Assembly: GCA_025403435.1 (NCBI GenBank)
Contig: CM046341.1
Location: forward strand, 14,407,219 to 14,471,218
Source of the DNA: Artocarpus heterophyllus
Taxonomy: Eukaryota > Streptophyta > Magnoliopsida > Rosales > Moraceae
Reading direction: 5' to 3'
DNA: 64,000 bases
The notes beneath the pieces were generated by a model. The model did no database searches and had not been told where the DNA came from. It saw only the letters and a list, made by a program, of their open reading frames with translations. Positions 46,624 through 57,506 of this stretch are shown here, piece after piece. Position numbers and translations under genes: made by a program. Position 1 is the first letter of the stretch. The number at the start of each line of letters is the position of its first letter.

Positions 46624-46688
46624 CAGGTACTGCAGAAACAAGCACAACTGCAAGCAATAATAACAAAAACTTTGATCACGAGCACCAT
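46591..46688 (-). pseudogene. BBI copy B': exon 1 relic
   Basis: From 46,688 the minus strand reads ATGGTGCTCGTGATC and matches the D-type signal exon, with the same 2-bp deletion as B. This shifts the frame to a TGA at the VPDA position. The linker is repeated three more times further downstream. There is no donor and no exon 2. The shared deletion shows that B was already dead before the last block duplication. Confidence 0.82.
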
Positions 46689-46699
46689 TATAATAATAT

Positions 46700-48337
46700 A
46701 TATTTTTTGTGATAAATATAGAAGATTGTTATATAATTAGGTGAGGGGTGGGTGGATGTGGAAACAAAGGGCTTTAACTACGGCCTATAAATAATTGCGA
46801 CCTTCACCACAGCAATGCTTCTCAATCGATCGGTACAATTAAGAGCGTGCTTTCTGTCATTTTTTTTACTCACAATAGATTGATTATTTTCATCCTTCTC
46901 TCTACGTGTCTCATTTCTTTTTGTTTCAACTTGAAAAATTAGGTGAATGAATACTCACGTGAAAAATGTTTTAGGATGTTACGTTTATTTTGAAAGTGAT
47001 TTCTTTATACTTATATGTATCGTTATTAAGTCCAAGTTAATATATGTGGGACCACTAATATATTGCATATGCATATATACTAAAGGATATGTATATAGTC
47101 GAATACTGTTCGTGTATATGCATATGCATACACATACATATTTTTATACGTTATTTTATTTATTCTTTTTTTTTTTAAATTTAGAAAAAGTGCTAGCAAA
47201 ATTGTAGAAACAGAAAGTATAGAATAGGAAACAAAAAGAATTGAATCCGAAAAATTTACTGTTTTACGAGTGCATTTATGCCTCTGTCACTGGCAAAGAA
47301 AAATAAGGTTGAAAAATATATTCACTAGCTATATCTCATGTGATGGAAAAAATCAGAATCGTATAACAAATTAGACACTTCAGTGGTGAATGATATGGCT
47401 ACTCCCATGACAACGACACGTAGTATGGATGCTATAAACGCGTAGATAAAGCGATATTTTTAGTGTATTCTTAAACCACAAATTTGCCACTCATATTTAT
47501 GGTGATCTTCATGTTTTCTCCAAATATCTTCCAAGAAGTACCGCAATGCAATCTATGCTTGCATTTGACGCCTTGATAGCGCCTTTCCATGTTTGCCTGG
47601 TGTGACCTATATAGCACCACAGTGGCAACACCTTGTCTAGATGCTAATTTTGGGCTCATCAAATGTTGATGCTAGAGCTGTTTTTTGTGTTTTTGTTAGA
47701 TTAAGCCAGACAAGGTGCTGCATTAACCCTAATTACTTAAGATCCTGGTGCCAAAACTGAAAAGTTTTTAATATAGAATGTGCAAATTTTATAAATTTTA
47801 CAAAACTTAGGAAAATATAATAGCAATTATTTCAAAAATGGAGCTCAATTTTCATGTTCTATCTGCATAATTAAACTACGAAAATTCCTATATTGTTTTC
47901 GAATTAAATGCTTTTTTTGAAAAATAAAAACAAAACTATGAGTTGATTTCTTGAAAAACTAAACATTTTTAACTTTTAAGGAACCATGACCCATATATAG
48001 CATCATGTTCACCGTTACATATTCATCATAGAAGACAATTATTTCATCATGTTTTAAAATTAAACAAAGAAAAAACTATCATCACATGAATTATCGTCAT
48101 CGCCCTTATGCATAGTAATCCATTATCACATAATTTAAACAAACCAAAATGGGAAAATCGTAAGCCAAAAATTATAATGTCGTTATATTCAAAATCATCA
48201 TCATATAAATGAAATACATTAAATTTGCTCAAAGTACTGTTTAAACAAAACTATATAAACATTGGTTCTGTTAGTGCACGCAGGACACACACGCACTCTA
48301 CATCACTACCACTATATCACAACACTGTCACTACGGT
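46700..48337. other. Upstream region of B', non-coding
   Basis: Matches 16,500-18,100. A TATA-like GGCCTATAAATAATTGCG lies near 46,783-46,800. A signal-peptide-like relic lies at 47,379-47,441 on the minus strand. Nothing else is supported. Confidence 0.5.
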
Positions 48338-48627
48338 TAGAAGTTGTTTTTGTCCTACGTCGCTAAGTTACTAAACTGTTATGATGTATACATAAAGATT
48401 TCACACCCTATAATCCCATTGAGCTTGCTTTTAAGATCAGCTCTACCCAAGCATGGGTTTGGACCCGACCCGTTGCATGACAGACTAGGCCTGAGGGAGA
48501 GTGTTAGAAGTTGTACTTCTCTCACATCGGTATGTTGCTGCGTTGTTGCGGTGTATACATGCGGATGGGGCATACACTCCCCTTACACTAACTTTTGGGG
48601 ATGAGTTCAACCTAAACCTCTTTAACA
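48338..48627 (+). mobile_element. TRIM-like retrotransposon relic, unit II copy
   Basis: A 126-bp LTR-like block, 48,502-48,627, begins TGTTAGAAGTTGTAC and ends CTCTTTAACA and is preceded by a purine tract (CTGAGGGAGAG). A diverged partner starts at about 48,338. Same element as 18,100-18,420, so older than the block duplication. Short open frames here on both strands are not genes. Confidence 0.45.
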
Positions 48628-49634
48628 ACCACCACTGAACCCCTTGTCCTCCTTGTGGATCGAAATTTTGATGTGCCAAAATGGGCATCCAACTCTTCGG
48701 CTTTCCTTCCAACTCGGCGTCGACCTGAGTCACCTACTAGATCTCTAGGCATCTGTTGCCCCGTTGTTACTCTCTCTTTCACTCATGAATTTTCGTTTCT
48801 CTCATAACTTTTATGGTTTCTTCTTTTTGGGAGAATATTTTTCACTTTATGCGATTATTTCCACAATATTACGTAATGAGAATGTGATTTCTTTGTTTAA
48901 CTTTAGTTGGCGACTGCAACGAGGTCCAGATATAACTACTAAAAAACACAGTTACACAGATATACCAACACATGAATACGCATAAAAAATAAACACGTTA
49001 CACAGAAACAATTTCACAAATATCCTTTCGGAGTTCTTCAAGATGTTAGTCTTGGCTTATAGCAGAATCATCAGCAACGTTTTTGGAGTAGTAATTGTTA
49101 TCTCTCTCTGCTTATCTAGTTTTTGGAGTAGCACATAATTGTTATCCTTTTTTTGCAATTTTATTTTATTTTTTTGCAAATCCCGAAACTCGTGTAAAAT
49201 GTATTTCCTGTTCTAATATTAAGTTTTAGGGGAGTGAAAGTTCAGTCTAAAAGATATCTCGTTTTCTTTTTGATGCTAAAACTTTCAGTTATCATAAATA
49301 AAAACATGGCATCAGTCTCTATTTGTTCTTGCTCCCAATTACGGTCTAGTCCTAGAGGGTCTTTTCCAGTTGTTTATTTTTTATTCTCGCTTTGTTTTGG
49401 AGATCTTATTATTTTCATGACTTTTTATAAATTTTTCTCCTTTACTTAATAAAATTGAGTGGAGAGTTTGGTATAGGATGAAGGTCCCAATATAAATGCC
49501 TGGATATTCCTCTGATGCTGGTTTATTTTCTCTTTAGAAAATATTTATAAAAAACTAAATTAAAAGATTGGCGATAATTAATAAAGTAGAATATCATCAT
49601 TATTCTATGATAATCAGCTTACAATTATTTAAAA
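48628..49634. other. Intergenic DNA between B' and C'
   Basis: Matches 18,421-19,913 except for the absent MITE. The empty MITE site CTTCTTTTTGGGAGAAT is at about 48,819-48,835. Confidence 0.6.
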
Positions 49635-49666
49635 GCCTCAACAAATTAGAAATTAGAAATTGAGGC
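49635..49666 (-). promoter_or_regulatory. Conserved 3' UTR inverted repeat, gene C'
   Basis: GCCTCAA and TTGAGGC as in C, but the loop is 18 instead of 11 nt because ATTAGAA is duplicated. The stem is unchanged, 101 nt after the stop codon. Confidence 0.55.
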
Positions 49667-49766
49667 AAGAGCAAGCTTTAACGTTCCAAGTCTTCTAGTG
49701 ACTTGGTAGTGATATTCTAAACATACATAGATAGCATATCATATCTTCAGGTTTCAAGCAGTGGTA

Positions 49767-50713
49767 TTAGTTTTTCGTTACTACCAGAAGATTCTCAGCC
49801 CTCAACATATCAGCACTGACAGAGCTGCATATTCTCGGATTGCAAGTATCAACCTCATATGTGCATTGGCAAGTCGGTGGCTGCATTCTATTACAAAGAC
49901 AAGGTGACCCACAAACCGCGGGGCATCCCCCCACCTTCACGTCCGTGCGATAGCATTTTGTCTCTTGGGATTCTTTTGTGCATTTGCAGCTTGAACAGAA
50001 TTTTTGCCATCCTAAACATAGTAGCATGTGAAAAATGTAGAAATATATATCTTAGACAAAAAGCAATATTTCACCAATTTAAAAGTAATTAGGTGGAATA
50101 TACCATTAATACGAGGGATAATGATAAAATAATAAAAATCTACTGTGTTTATCAGAGTGTAAAAAAATACGTCTTTGTTTTTTAATAAACCAAAATTATC
50201 CTCTTGCTTTTTGACTTAGATATTTCACTATTTTGAGAGATCGGACATTTCATTTAGTCAAAATTAAATATGTAAATAAATAAAATTAATTTTTAATTAA
50301 AGAAATGATGATTTTTCGAGAGAGCAATTCTAATTTGATACTCATTCTTTTTTTTTTTCCCTTTGAGGAGGCATTCTTTTTTTTTCACATAATTAATTTG
50401 CACTTGAGATTTGTATAATTAAAAACACATGGGTAAATTTTGTTTGATTCGGAAAGAAAAAATTGTTGGAGATAATCTAATTATTTATACAACACATGAT
50501 ATATATATGTTCTTACATATTGACTCAAAGGAGTGGATTTTTGTTTCTCTCAGTATCCCTAAGTATATGAAGAAGTAGAATAATAAGCATACCAAGTGAT
50601 TGAGCATCATATTCATTAGAAACCTGTTGAAGCTCAACGCGAGCATCGACTACTGCAGCAGCAAGCACAACTGCAAGCAAAGACAACACAACAAAAGCTT
50701 TGTTGAAAGCCAT
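49767..50713 (-). CDS. Bowman-Birk-type proteinase inhibitor, copy C' (two exons, intact)
   Basis: Exon 1 is 50,713-50,593 and exon 2 is 50,011-49,767, with a 581-bp phase-1 intron (donor GTATGC). The protein has 121 residues. The signal peptide is residues 1-24 (MAFNKAFVVLS to AVVDA), and the linker reads RVELQQVSNEYDAQSL. The 12-cysteine pattern and spacing equal those of C. The first loop, CTKESQETKC, is again eight residues long and without proline. The second loop, CNRMQPPTC, is identical to C with Arg at P1, so trypsin-like targets are predicted. Differences from C are scattered single substitutions (for example CEC to CKC, GPPC to GSPC, CRC to CQC), and no cysteine is affected. Both sister genes stayed open after the block duplication while E and E' decayed, which suggests selection on the C lineage. 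Confidence 0.9.
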
Positions 50714-50771
50714 AATATGATTTTGATATAATGTGAAGAGTGGGATGTGGAAACAATGGCTTGGTATAGGA

Positions 50772-50781
50772 CCTATAAATA
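50772..50781 (-). promoter_or_regulatory. TATA box of BBI gene C'
   Basis: The minus strand reads CAACTATTTATAGGTCC about 60 bp upstream of the start codon, identical to gene C. Confidence 0.8.
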
Positions 50782-50784
50782 GTT

Positions 50785-51595
50785 GCGTGGGGATGGTCAT
50801 ATTATAAGATAAAAAGCAACAGAAGATTATTGACCACAAAACAGTCGTGGCCTTCACCAGAACAACCATACGGGTGTAATAATGCACGTACCCTCTTTCA
50901 TAATTTTTTTTCCTTAATTTATTGTTTTTTTTTCCCTTCCAATATCTTTGTTTTATTTAAACTTGGCGTTGATGAATGCTAGGCACGTAATACTTATCTC
51001 ATTTGGGTCGCATGGATAGCTTTACGGTATAAATATATTCAACTTCATTAAAAGTTAATAAAGAGTTGGAATCTTCTTATTTTAATTTTTTCTTTTTAAA
51101 AAAATTCAAATATTTGGCAGAGTGGTTGAATTCGCACACTACAAGTACTTTATATTGTAACAAATGTTCGCCTTAAACTAGCACGTGTCTTTCAAACACA
51201 CTATATCTCGGATTGTTTACGTTTGTCTTTCACATACGTGTACTTTAATGAGTGATGTGTCCAAATGAGGGATGTTGGACCCGTATTACATATCTTGCAT
51301 GCTAAACATGCATCACCTAATGTTTGGTACCGTAAAAGCCACACATTTGATTTATCCAAAAAAAAAAGAAAAAAAAAAGAGAAAAAAAGCTACACGGCTT
51401 CATTGCTAGAGTTTTTTTTTTTTAATTTATTCTTTTGTAGATAAGATTGTACGGAAGAATCATACTTCAATTGTAATATACTAAAGTAAAACATGCAATG
51501 TTACATTTTTTCAATGTAATAATAATGTTATAAACACGTAATATTAAAAAAATTATGAACACATAATATAAAAGATGTGAAAATTATTTCTTTTC

Positions 51596-51632
<37 letters not shown>

Positions 51633-51856
51633 TTGGAAAAAAATTATAAACACATAACATAAAAATATGAAAATTACAGCCGAGACTCACAACTCTTTCT
51701 TCTGCTAACTCAAGCTTTCAGGACCCATCCTTTTAATGAATGCTTTCAAATATCCATCCAAGGAAATAAGACTGTTAAAAGCCCAACTCACACACGTCTC
51801 CTAATAGAACGAACAAAATCACATTGAAGAAAAATATGATCCTAAGTCTCGTATCA
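50785..51856. other. Upstream region of C', non-coding
   Basis: Matches 21,050-21,970 with a longer (TA)n tract at about 51,600-51,628 and an extra ~120 bp at about 51,665-51,815. No gene is recognised. Confidence 0.5.
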
Positions 51857-51881
51857 GCCTCAGCATATCAGTCATTGAGGC
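51857..51881 (-). promoter_or_regulatory. 3' inverted repeat downstream of BBI relic D'
   Basis: GCCTCAG, 11 bases, TTGAGGC, 102 nt after the D' stop. Six of seven positions pair. Confidence 0.45.
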
Positions 51882-51982
51882 ATTGGTAAGTTTTAATATT
51901 CCAAGTTTTCTGGCACTAACTTAGTAAAATCGAGCAAATTATTATGCATATAGAGGCTCAAAATATGTAGAAAACATTTACT

Positions 51983-52151
51983 CTAGTTTTTGTTCAAGAC
52001 CAGAAGATTCTCAAGTGTCAACACGTTATACCGACAGGATTGCAATTTTCCGTCTTCCATGTGTCAACCTCATGATATGTGCGGATGCACCTCAGCGGGT
52101 CCGTTAATGTACAAATGTAATGTTCTCCACAAACCACTGGCTGCTCCCCTA
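51983..52151 (-). pseudogene. BBI copy D': 3' half of exon 2, damaged
   Basis: Same fusion as D: the frame starts at QPVVCG and keeps the loop CTLTDPLRC with Leu at P1. Unlike D it has no extra T after HEV, but the next cysteine is Trp (DTW). A 1-bp loss near the end (GGTATAACG against GGTACTAACG in D) shifts the frame to a TGA. D and D' were therefore damaged further after duplication in different places. The 5' half of the exon is missing in both. Confidence 0.84.
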
Positions 52152-52445
52152 ACATCCTCAGCGCTAGCAAAAATGTAGAAGCAAAGGTATAGAATAGGAA
52201 ACGAAAAGCAAAGAGATAAAGCCCTATTTTTAGTGTATATTCTTAAACCACAAATGTGGCACTCATTCATTCATAAAAAAAAATGTGCCACTCATTCATG
52301 TTTTCTCCTGACATCTTCCAAGAAGTACTGCAATGCAATCTATATGCATGCATTCGACGCCTTGTCTGATGAGCACGGTGGAAACGCCACTAATGGGCGC
52401 CACATATGTGGTAGCAACTTCCACCTGTGCCCCGTGTGACCTATT
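52152..52445. other. Displaced upstream sequence fused to relic D'
   Basis: Matches 22,271-22,567 and, less closely, the DNA upstream of D exon 1. Confidence 0.55.
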
Positions 52446-54120
52446 ACTTTATTTATTGTTAATTTAGAATTATTATTTTCTTATTTTTATTTTTTAAATT
52501 GTAATTACAAATTACAATTTTTTGTTTTATTAATTTGTTATTATTAATAACTTCAACATTTATCTTCTTAATTTTTTAATTACTATAATGCATTAACAAT
52601 AATTATACTATATTATCAAATTTTATGATAATTAATCCTTAACAATGATATTACAATTATTAAACTATATTGTTCACTAATTTACAATAACAATTTCATA
52701 TATTATTTTACTTTATACTTAATAAATTAATTAATTAGTTCATTAATTGTTAATTAAGAATTATCGTTTTCTTATTTCTAATTTTTAAATTGTAATTAAA
52801 AATTACAATTTTTAATTTTTTTAAATTATTATTATTATTAACTTTGACATTTATTCTTTCAATTTTTTAACTACAATAATACATTAACAATAATTTTACA
52901 ATCCCAAAATTTTAATTTTACAAAATCCCAAAAATTCAATTCTACAACAATCCACATTAAAAAAATCCATAATTCCAACAAAATCACAATCATAATTCAT
53001 AATTCAACAACAAATCACAATCCAAATAACATATTCATAACTCCAAAAATTCAATTCACAACACAATTCCAAAAATATTCCAAATACCAAAAATTTAAAA
53101 ACTTACATAATCTAAAACCCACAAAGAACGGGGGTTAGAAAACGAGGATGGCAGTCAAAACTTCAACGCTGGATGGCCGAAAAACAACCAAAAGCTCCAA
53201 AATCTTAACTGGGAAAAAGTTTGGGGAGTTCCTAATGTAGGGATATTTCTTTGGTTATTGTTTAATAATATGAGTTTTTACAATATAAAACTCATGAATC
53301 TATGAATTTCTAGAAGTTTGGGAGAGATTTGAGGTAGAATAAGGCGGAGAAAACGGAGAGAAATCATGAAGAAAGGAGAGAGCTCGCCAGAAAAAATGGA
53401 AGAAAGGGAGCTCTCGGGTTCGTTTATATGCATAATTTTTTGCGATGACATTTAATAAAAAATGTCATTGCAAAAGGTCATCAAAATGATGTCATCCCAC
53501 TTAATATGGAAAAAAAATTAACAAAGTAATCTTTTGCGATGATAGTTAAAAAATATTGTCGCAAATAATTTTCATTATTGCATCCTTTTTTCTGCCAAAA
53601 TTTTCCTGAAAAATTAAATTTTCACTTTTTGCAAGGACATATAATCTCACCATTGTTATGGCTGATAGTGTGAGACAGTTATAAACCATTCGTATTTGTG
53701 ACAACATATAGTCGCAAATAAAGCACTATGTCATCACAAGAAAGCCCTTTTGGAACTGTGAATGAGAGTGCAAAACAGCTATAAGCCATTGGTACTCTGC
53801 AATTCTCATCACGTGTACAGTGTTATTGTCGTCTATACACAATGGTATTTGTGACGCCCTTGTCATCACAGATACCTAGCATATTTGGCACTAGCCCTCT
53901 AGCGCTAAATATTCTTGGCGCCAAACCACTAATTGCAACAACATGTCGTTGTAAATTGAATAGTTATGTGCTTTCTTTTTTTGCGATGGCATGTCGATAT
54001 GAATAAGTGTTATAAGCGACGAAATGTCGTTGCAAAAATTTTGCTCAATTGCGACGTTTTGTAGTTGAAAAAAGCTGAAAATTTGCGACAACATCGCTAT
54101 GAGGCTCATTTGTGGTAGTG
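52446..54120 (-). mobile_element. CACTA-like non-autonomous element, unit II copy
   Basis: On the minus strand it begins CACTACCACAAATGAGCC at 54,120, followed by TTTGCGAC-type subterminal repeats. It is followed on the plus strand by TAAGGTAAAAG, the uninterrupted intron sequence also seen in B. The other end, near 52,446, is AT-rich and without a CACTA terminus. Collinear with 22,568-24,145. Confidence 0.62.
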
Positions 54121-54351
54121 TAAGGTAAAAGTTTTTGTCCTTATAATTAAATGTGTTGTTTTTTATATAAGACAATTTTTTTTCCAATATTTAATTTTAA
54201 CTAAATCTAATATTGTGCATAAGGGTGCTTAAGCAGGTATGACCAAATTAAAATGTGCTAGGTTTTTATCATTTTCCACTTTTAGTGTAACTAAAAAGTA
54301 GTCTATATCTATCTATCTATCTATATGTGCGTGTATATATATACATATATA

Positions 54352-54459
54352 TTAAAGATCAGTAGATGCTTCATAAAGATCTACTCGAGCATCAGCTACC
54401 ACAGAAACAAGCACAACTGCAAGCAGTAACAGCACACAAACTTTGATCATGAGTGCCAT
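54352..54459 (-). pseudogene. BBI copy D': orphan exon 1 (signal peptide)
   Basis: A 35-codon frame starts at 54,459: signal peptide MALMIKVCVLLLLAVV to VVADA, then RVDLYEASTDL and TAA. As in D, the donor position is replaced by a TA-rich microsatellite (TTTAATATATATG). The frame is intact in both D and D', with a few substitutions (for example ADA here against ADV in D). No usable exon 2 follows. Probably a relic; the short frame could be translated if the TATA box at 54,547 is active. Confidence 0.72.
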
Positions 54460-54546
54460 TGTAATAACATGTTTTCTGTGACAATAAGAAAGATTTTTAT
54501 ATAATTTGGTGAACGGTAGATGCGGAAACAAGGGGCTTTGCTAGGG

Positions 54547-54556
54547 CCTACATATA
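54547..54556 (-). promoter_or_regulatory. TATA-like box of BBI relic D'
   Basis: The minus strand reads CACTATATGTAGGCCC about 90 bp upstream of the D' start, identical to D. Confidence 0.5.
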
Positions 54557-54559
54557 GTG

Positions 54560-56396
54560 CTTGCATGCATAGTCCTAGAATTAGATCACCACAAATGCGA
54601 CCTTTCTCTTTACGTGTCTCTTTTCTATTTGTTTCAACTTGACTGAGTGAATACACATGTGAAAAATGACGTAGGATGTTACGTTTGTCTTTGAAAGTGA
54701 TTTCTTTGTACTTACATATATAACCATTAAGTCCAAATTAATATATGTGGGACCACTTATACATCGGATATGCATACATACCAAAACGTATGTATATCGT
54801 CCTATGTTTTACGTGTGTGTATATATATGCATACATATAAATATTATTTTACGTTATTTTATTTATTCTTCTTCTTCTTTTTTTAATTTAGAAAAAAGTG
54901 TTGGCAAAAATGTAGAAGCAGAAAGTATAGAATAGGAAACAAAAAAAGAATCTGTAAGATTTACAGTTGTACAAGTACATCTTTGCCCCTGTCACTGGCC
55001 AAGAACAATAAAGTTAAAAAAATATATTCACGAGCTTTATGTCATGTGATGGAAAAAATCAAAATTGTGTAACAAATTAGAAATTACCTCAATGGTGAAT
55101 GGTAAAGCTACAACCAAGACAATGACATGTAGTATGGAAATTATAAACACATGCAAAGTGGGCCAAAAGTAAAGAAATAAAGCGATATTTTTAGTGTATT
55201 CTTAAACCGTTTATGTGGCACTCTTTCATTCATAAATAAAATAAAATAAAATGTGCCACTCATTCATGTTTTCTCCTAACATCTTTTAAGGAGTACTACA
55301 ATGCAATCTACATGCATGCATTCAACGCCTTCTCTGATGAGCATGCTGGCAACGCCACTACTAGGCACCACGTATATGGTAGCACCATCCACGTGCACCA
55401 CGGTGGCAACGGATTGTCTAGATGCTAATTTTGGGATCAACATTTGTTGATCCCAGAGCTATCTTTTGTGTTTTTATTAGCTCAAGCCCCAAGGTTCTGC
55501 AACCTAATTACTTGGGGTCTAGGTGCCAAAACTGGAAAACTTTCAATATATAGAATGTGCAAAATTTACAAATTATAAAAAGAACTGGGAAAATATAGTA
55601 GCAATCATTCCAAAAATCAAGCTCAATTTTCATGTTCTATCTGCATCATAGAATTAAGAAAATTTCTATATTGTTTAGGTTTTAATGATATTCTAGAAAA
55701 ATAAAACCAAAACTATGTGGTCATTTCTTGAAAAACTAAACATGTACTATTCTAACTTTCAAGAAACCGTGACCCATATATATCATCTTGTTCATATATA
55801 TATTAATCATATAAAACAACTATTTCATCATGTTTTAAACTTAAACAAAGGAAAAACCAAGAACACATAAATTATCATCATCATCCTTATGCATAGCAAT
55901 CGATTAGCACATAATAAAACAATCCTAGATGGGAAAATCATAAGCCAAAAATTGTAATGTCTTCATATTCAAAATCATAATCTACATCACCATCATATAA
56001 CTGAAATACATTAAATTAGTTTAAAGTAATATGTACACAAAACTATGTAAACATTGGTTCTGTTTGTTCTTTCTCCCATTTACGGGCTAGTTTGAGGGTC
56101 TTTTCTAGTTTATTTTATATTGCCGCTTTGTTTCGGAGATGTTGTTATTATTTTCTTTATTTTTTGTAAATTTTTCTCCTTTTATTTAATAAAATTAAGT
56201 GGGGAGTTTGGTATAAGGTGAATGTCCTAATATAGATGCTAATCTCGTTGGAATGGGCTATGATGTTTCTCTGATGCTGGTTGCTTTTCTCTTTAGAAAA
56301 ATATTTGTAAAAAAATGAATTAAAAGAGTGGCAATGATAATTAATAAACTAAAATATCACCATTATTTTATGATAATTAGCTCACAATTATTAAAA
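54560..56396. other. Upstream region of D', non-coding, with empty Gypsy site
   Basis: Matches 24,580-26,390. A signal-peptide-like relic lies at 55,088-55,150. The sequence GGCAATGATAATTAATAAAC near 56,330-56,350 is the uninterrupted counterpart of the SINE-like relic plus Gypsy insertion in unit I. Confidence 0.6.
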
Positions 56397-56421
56397 GCCT
56401 CAACAAATTAGAAATTGAGGC
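56397..56421 (-). promoter_or_regulatory. 3' inverted repeat downstream of BBI relic E'
   Basis: GCCTCAA, 11 bases, TTGAGGC: a perfect 7-bp stem, 108 nt after the E' stop codon. Confidence 0.5.
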
Positions 56422-56528
56422 AAGGATAAGCTTTAACATCCAAAGTTTTCTAATGACTTGGTAGTGATATTAAAAACCTATATACATAGATAGCATATCA
56501 TATCTAGAGGTTTCATGTAATAGTAATA

Positions 56529-57445
56529 TTAGTCTTTCGTCACAAGATGATTCTCAGCCCTCAACATATCAGCACTGACAGAGCTGCATATCTCCCGGTT
56601 GCAAGTATCAACCTCATATTTACAATGGGAAGTTGATGGTTGCCTTCTATCACAAATGCAAGGTGACCCACAAGCCATGGGGCAGCCCCCAACCTTCTTG
56701 TCCATGCAATAGCATTTTGTGCCTTCAGATTCTACTGTGTACTCGCAACTTGGACAGAACTTTCGCCATCCTAATCATATAGTAGCATGTGAAAAATGGA
56801 GACGTATATCTTAGACAAATAACAATGTTTCACCAATTTGAAAGTGATTAGGTAGAATATACCATTAATACAAGGGATAATAATAAAGTAATAAATATCT
56901 CCTTTGTGTTTAATCAAAGTGTGATTATATGCCTTTTTGTTTTTTAATATACTAAAATTTTCTCCTTGGTTTTAAATTAGACATTTATTATTTGAAGGGG
57001 TTGAACACTTTATTAAATATGTGAATAAACAAAATTAATTTTTAATTAAAGAAAGGACGATTTTCCGAGGGAGCAATTCTAATTTGATATTCATTCTTTT
57101 TTTTTAGGGGACATTCTTTTTTCACATTATTATTTTTCACTTGACATTTGTATAATTTGAAAACACATGGCTAAATTTTGTTCAATTAGGAAAAAAAAAG
57201 GGGAGAGAATCTAAATAATTTGAGTCACATGGCATATATGTTCTTACATATAGATTTAGAGGAGTGATTTTTTGTCTTTGCCATTATCCCAAAGTATATG
57301 AAGCAGTAGAATAATATGCATACCAAGTGATTGAGCAACATATTCATTAGAAAAACTGGTAAAGGTCTACGCGAGCATCAACTATTGCAGCAACAAGCAC
57401 AACTACAAGCAAAGGCAACACAACAAAAGCTTTGTTGAAAGCCAT
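56529..57445 (-). pseudogene. BBI copy E': frameshifted exon 1, open exon 2
   Basis: Exon 1 is 57,445-57,324 and exon 2 is 56,770-56,529, with a 553-bp intron and intact splice signals. Exon 1 encodes a good signal peptide (MAFNKAFVVLPLLV to IVDA), but one extra T in the linker (CAGTTTTTCT against CAGGTTTCT in C) leads to TAA. Exon 2 is open for 80 codons: GWRKFCPSCEYTV, KCYCMDKKVGGC, then the loop CDRRQPSTSHC. Arg is at P1, but the loop-closing Cys is Ser and the first-loop Cys is Tyr, which leaves 11 cysteines. The promoter is replaced by the insertion at 57,507-58,998. Even without the frameshift a stable inhibitor would be unlikely. Confidence 0.87.
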
Positions 57446-57506
57446 AATATGATTTTCGATTTGATGTGAAGAGTGGATGCGGAAACAAGGGGCTTGATAT
57501 AGGACC

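Noticed and set aside
48344..48733. Overlapping frames of 60-86 residues on both strands
   Set aside because: They lie in the TRIM-like relic. Frames are not kept in the unit I copy and no domain is recognisable.
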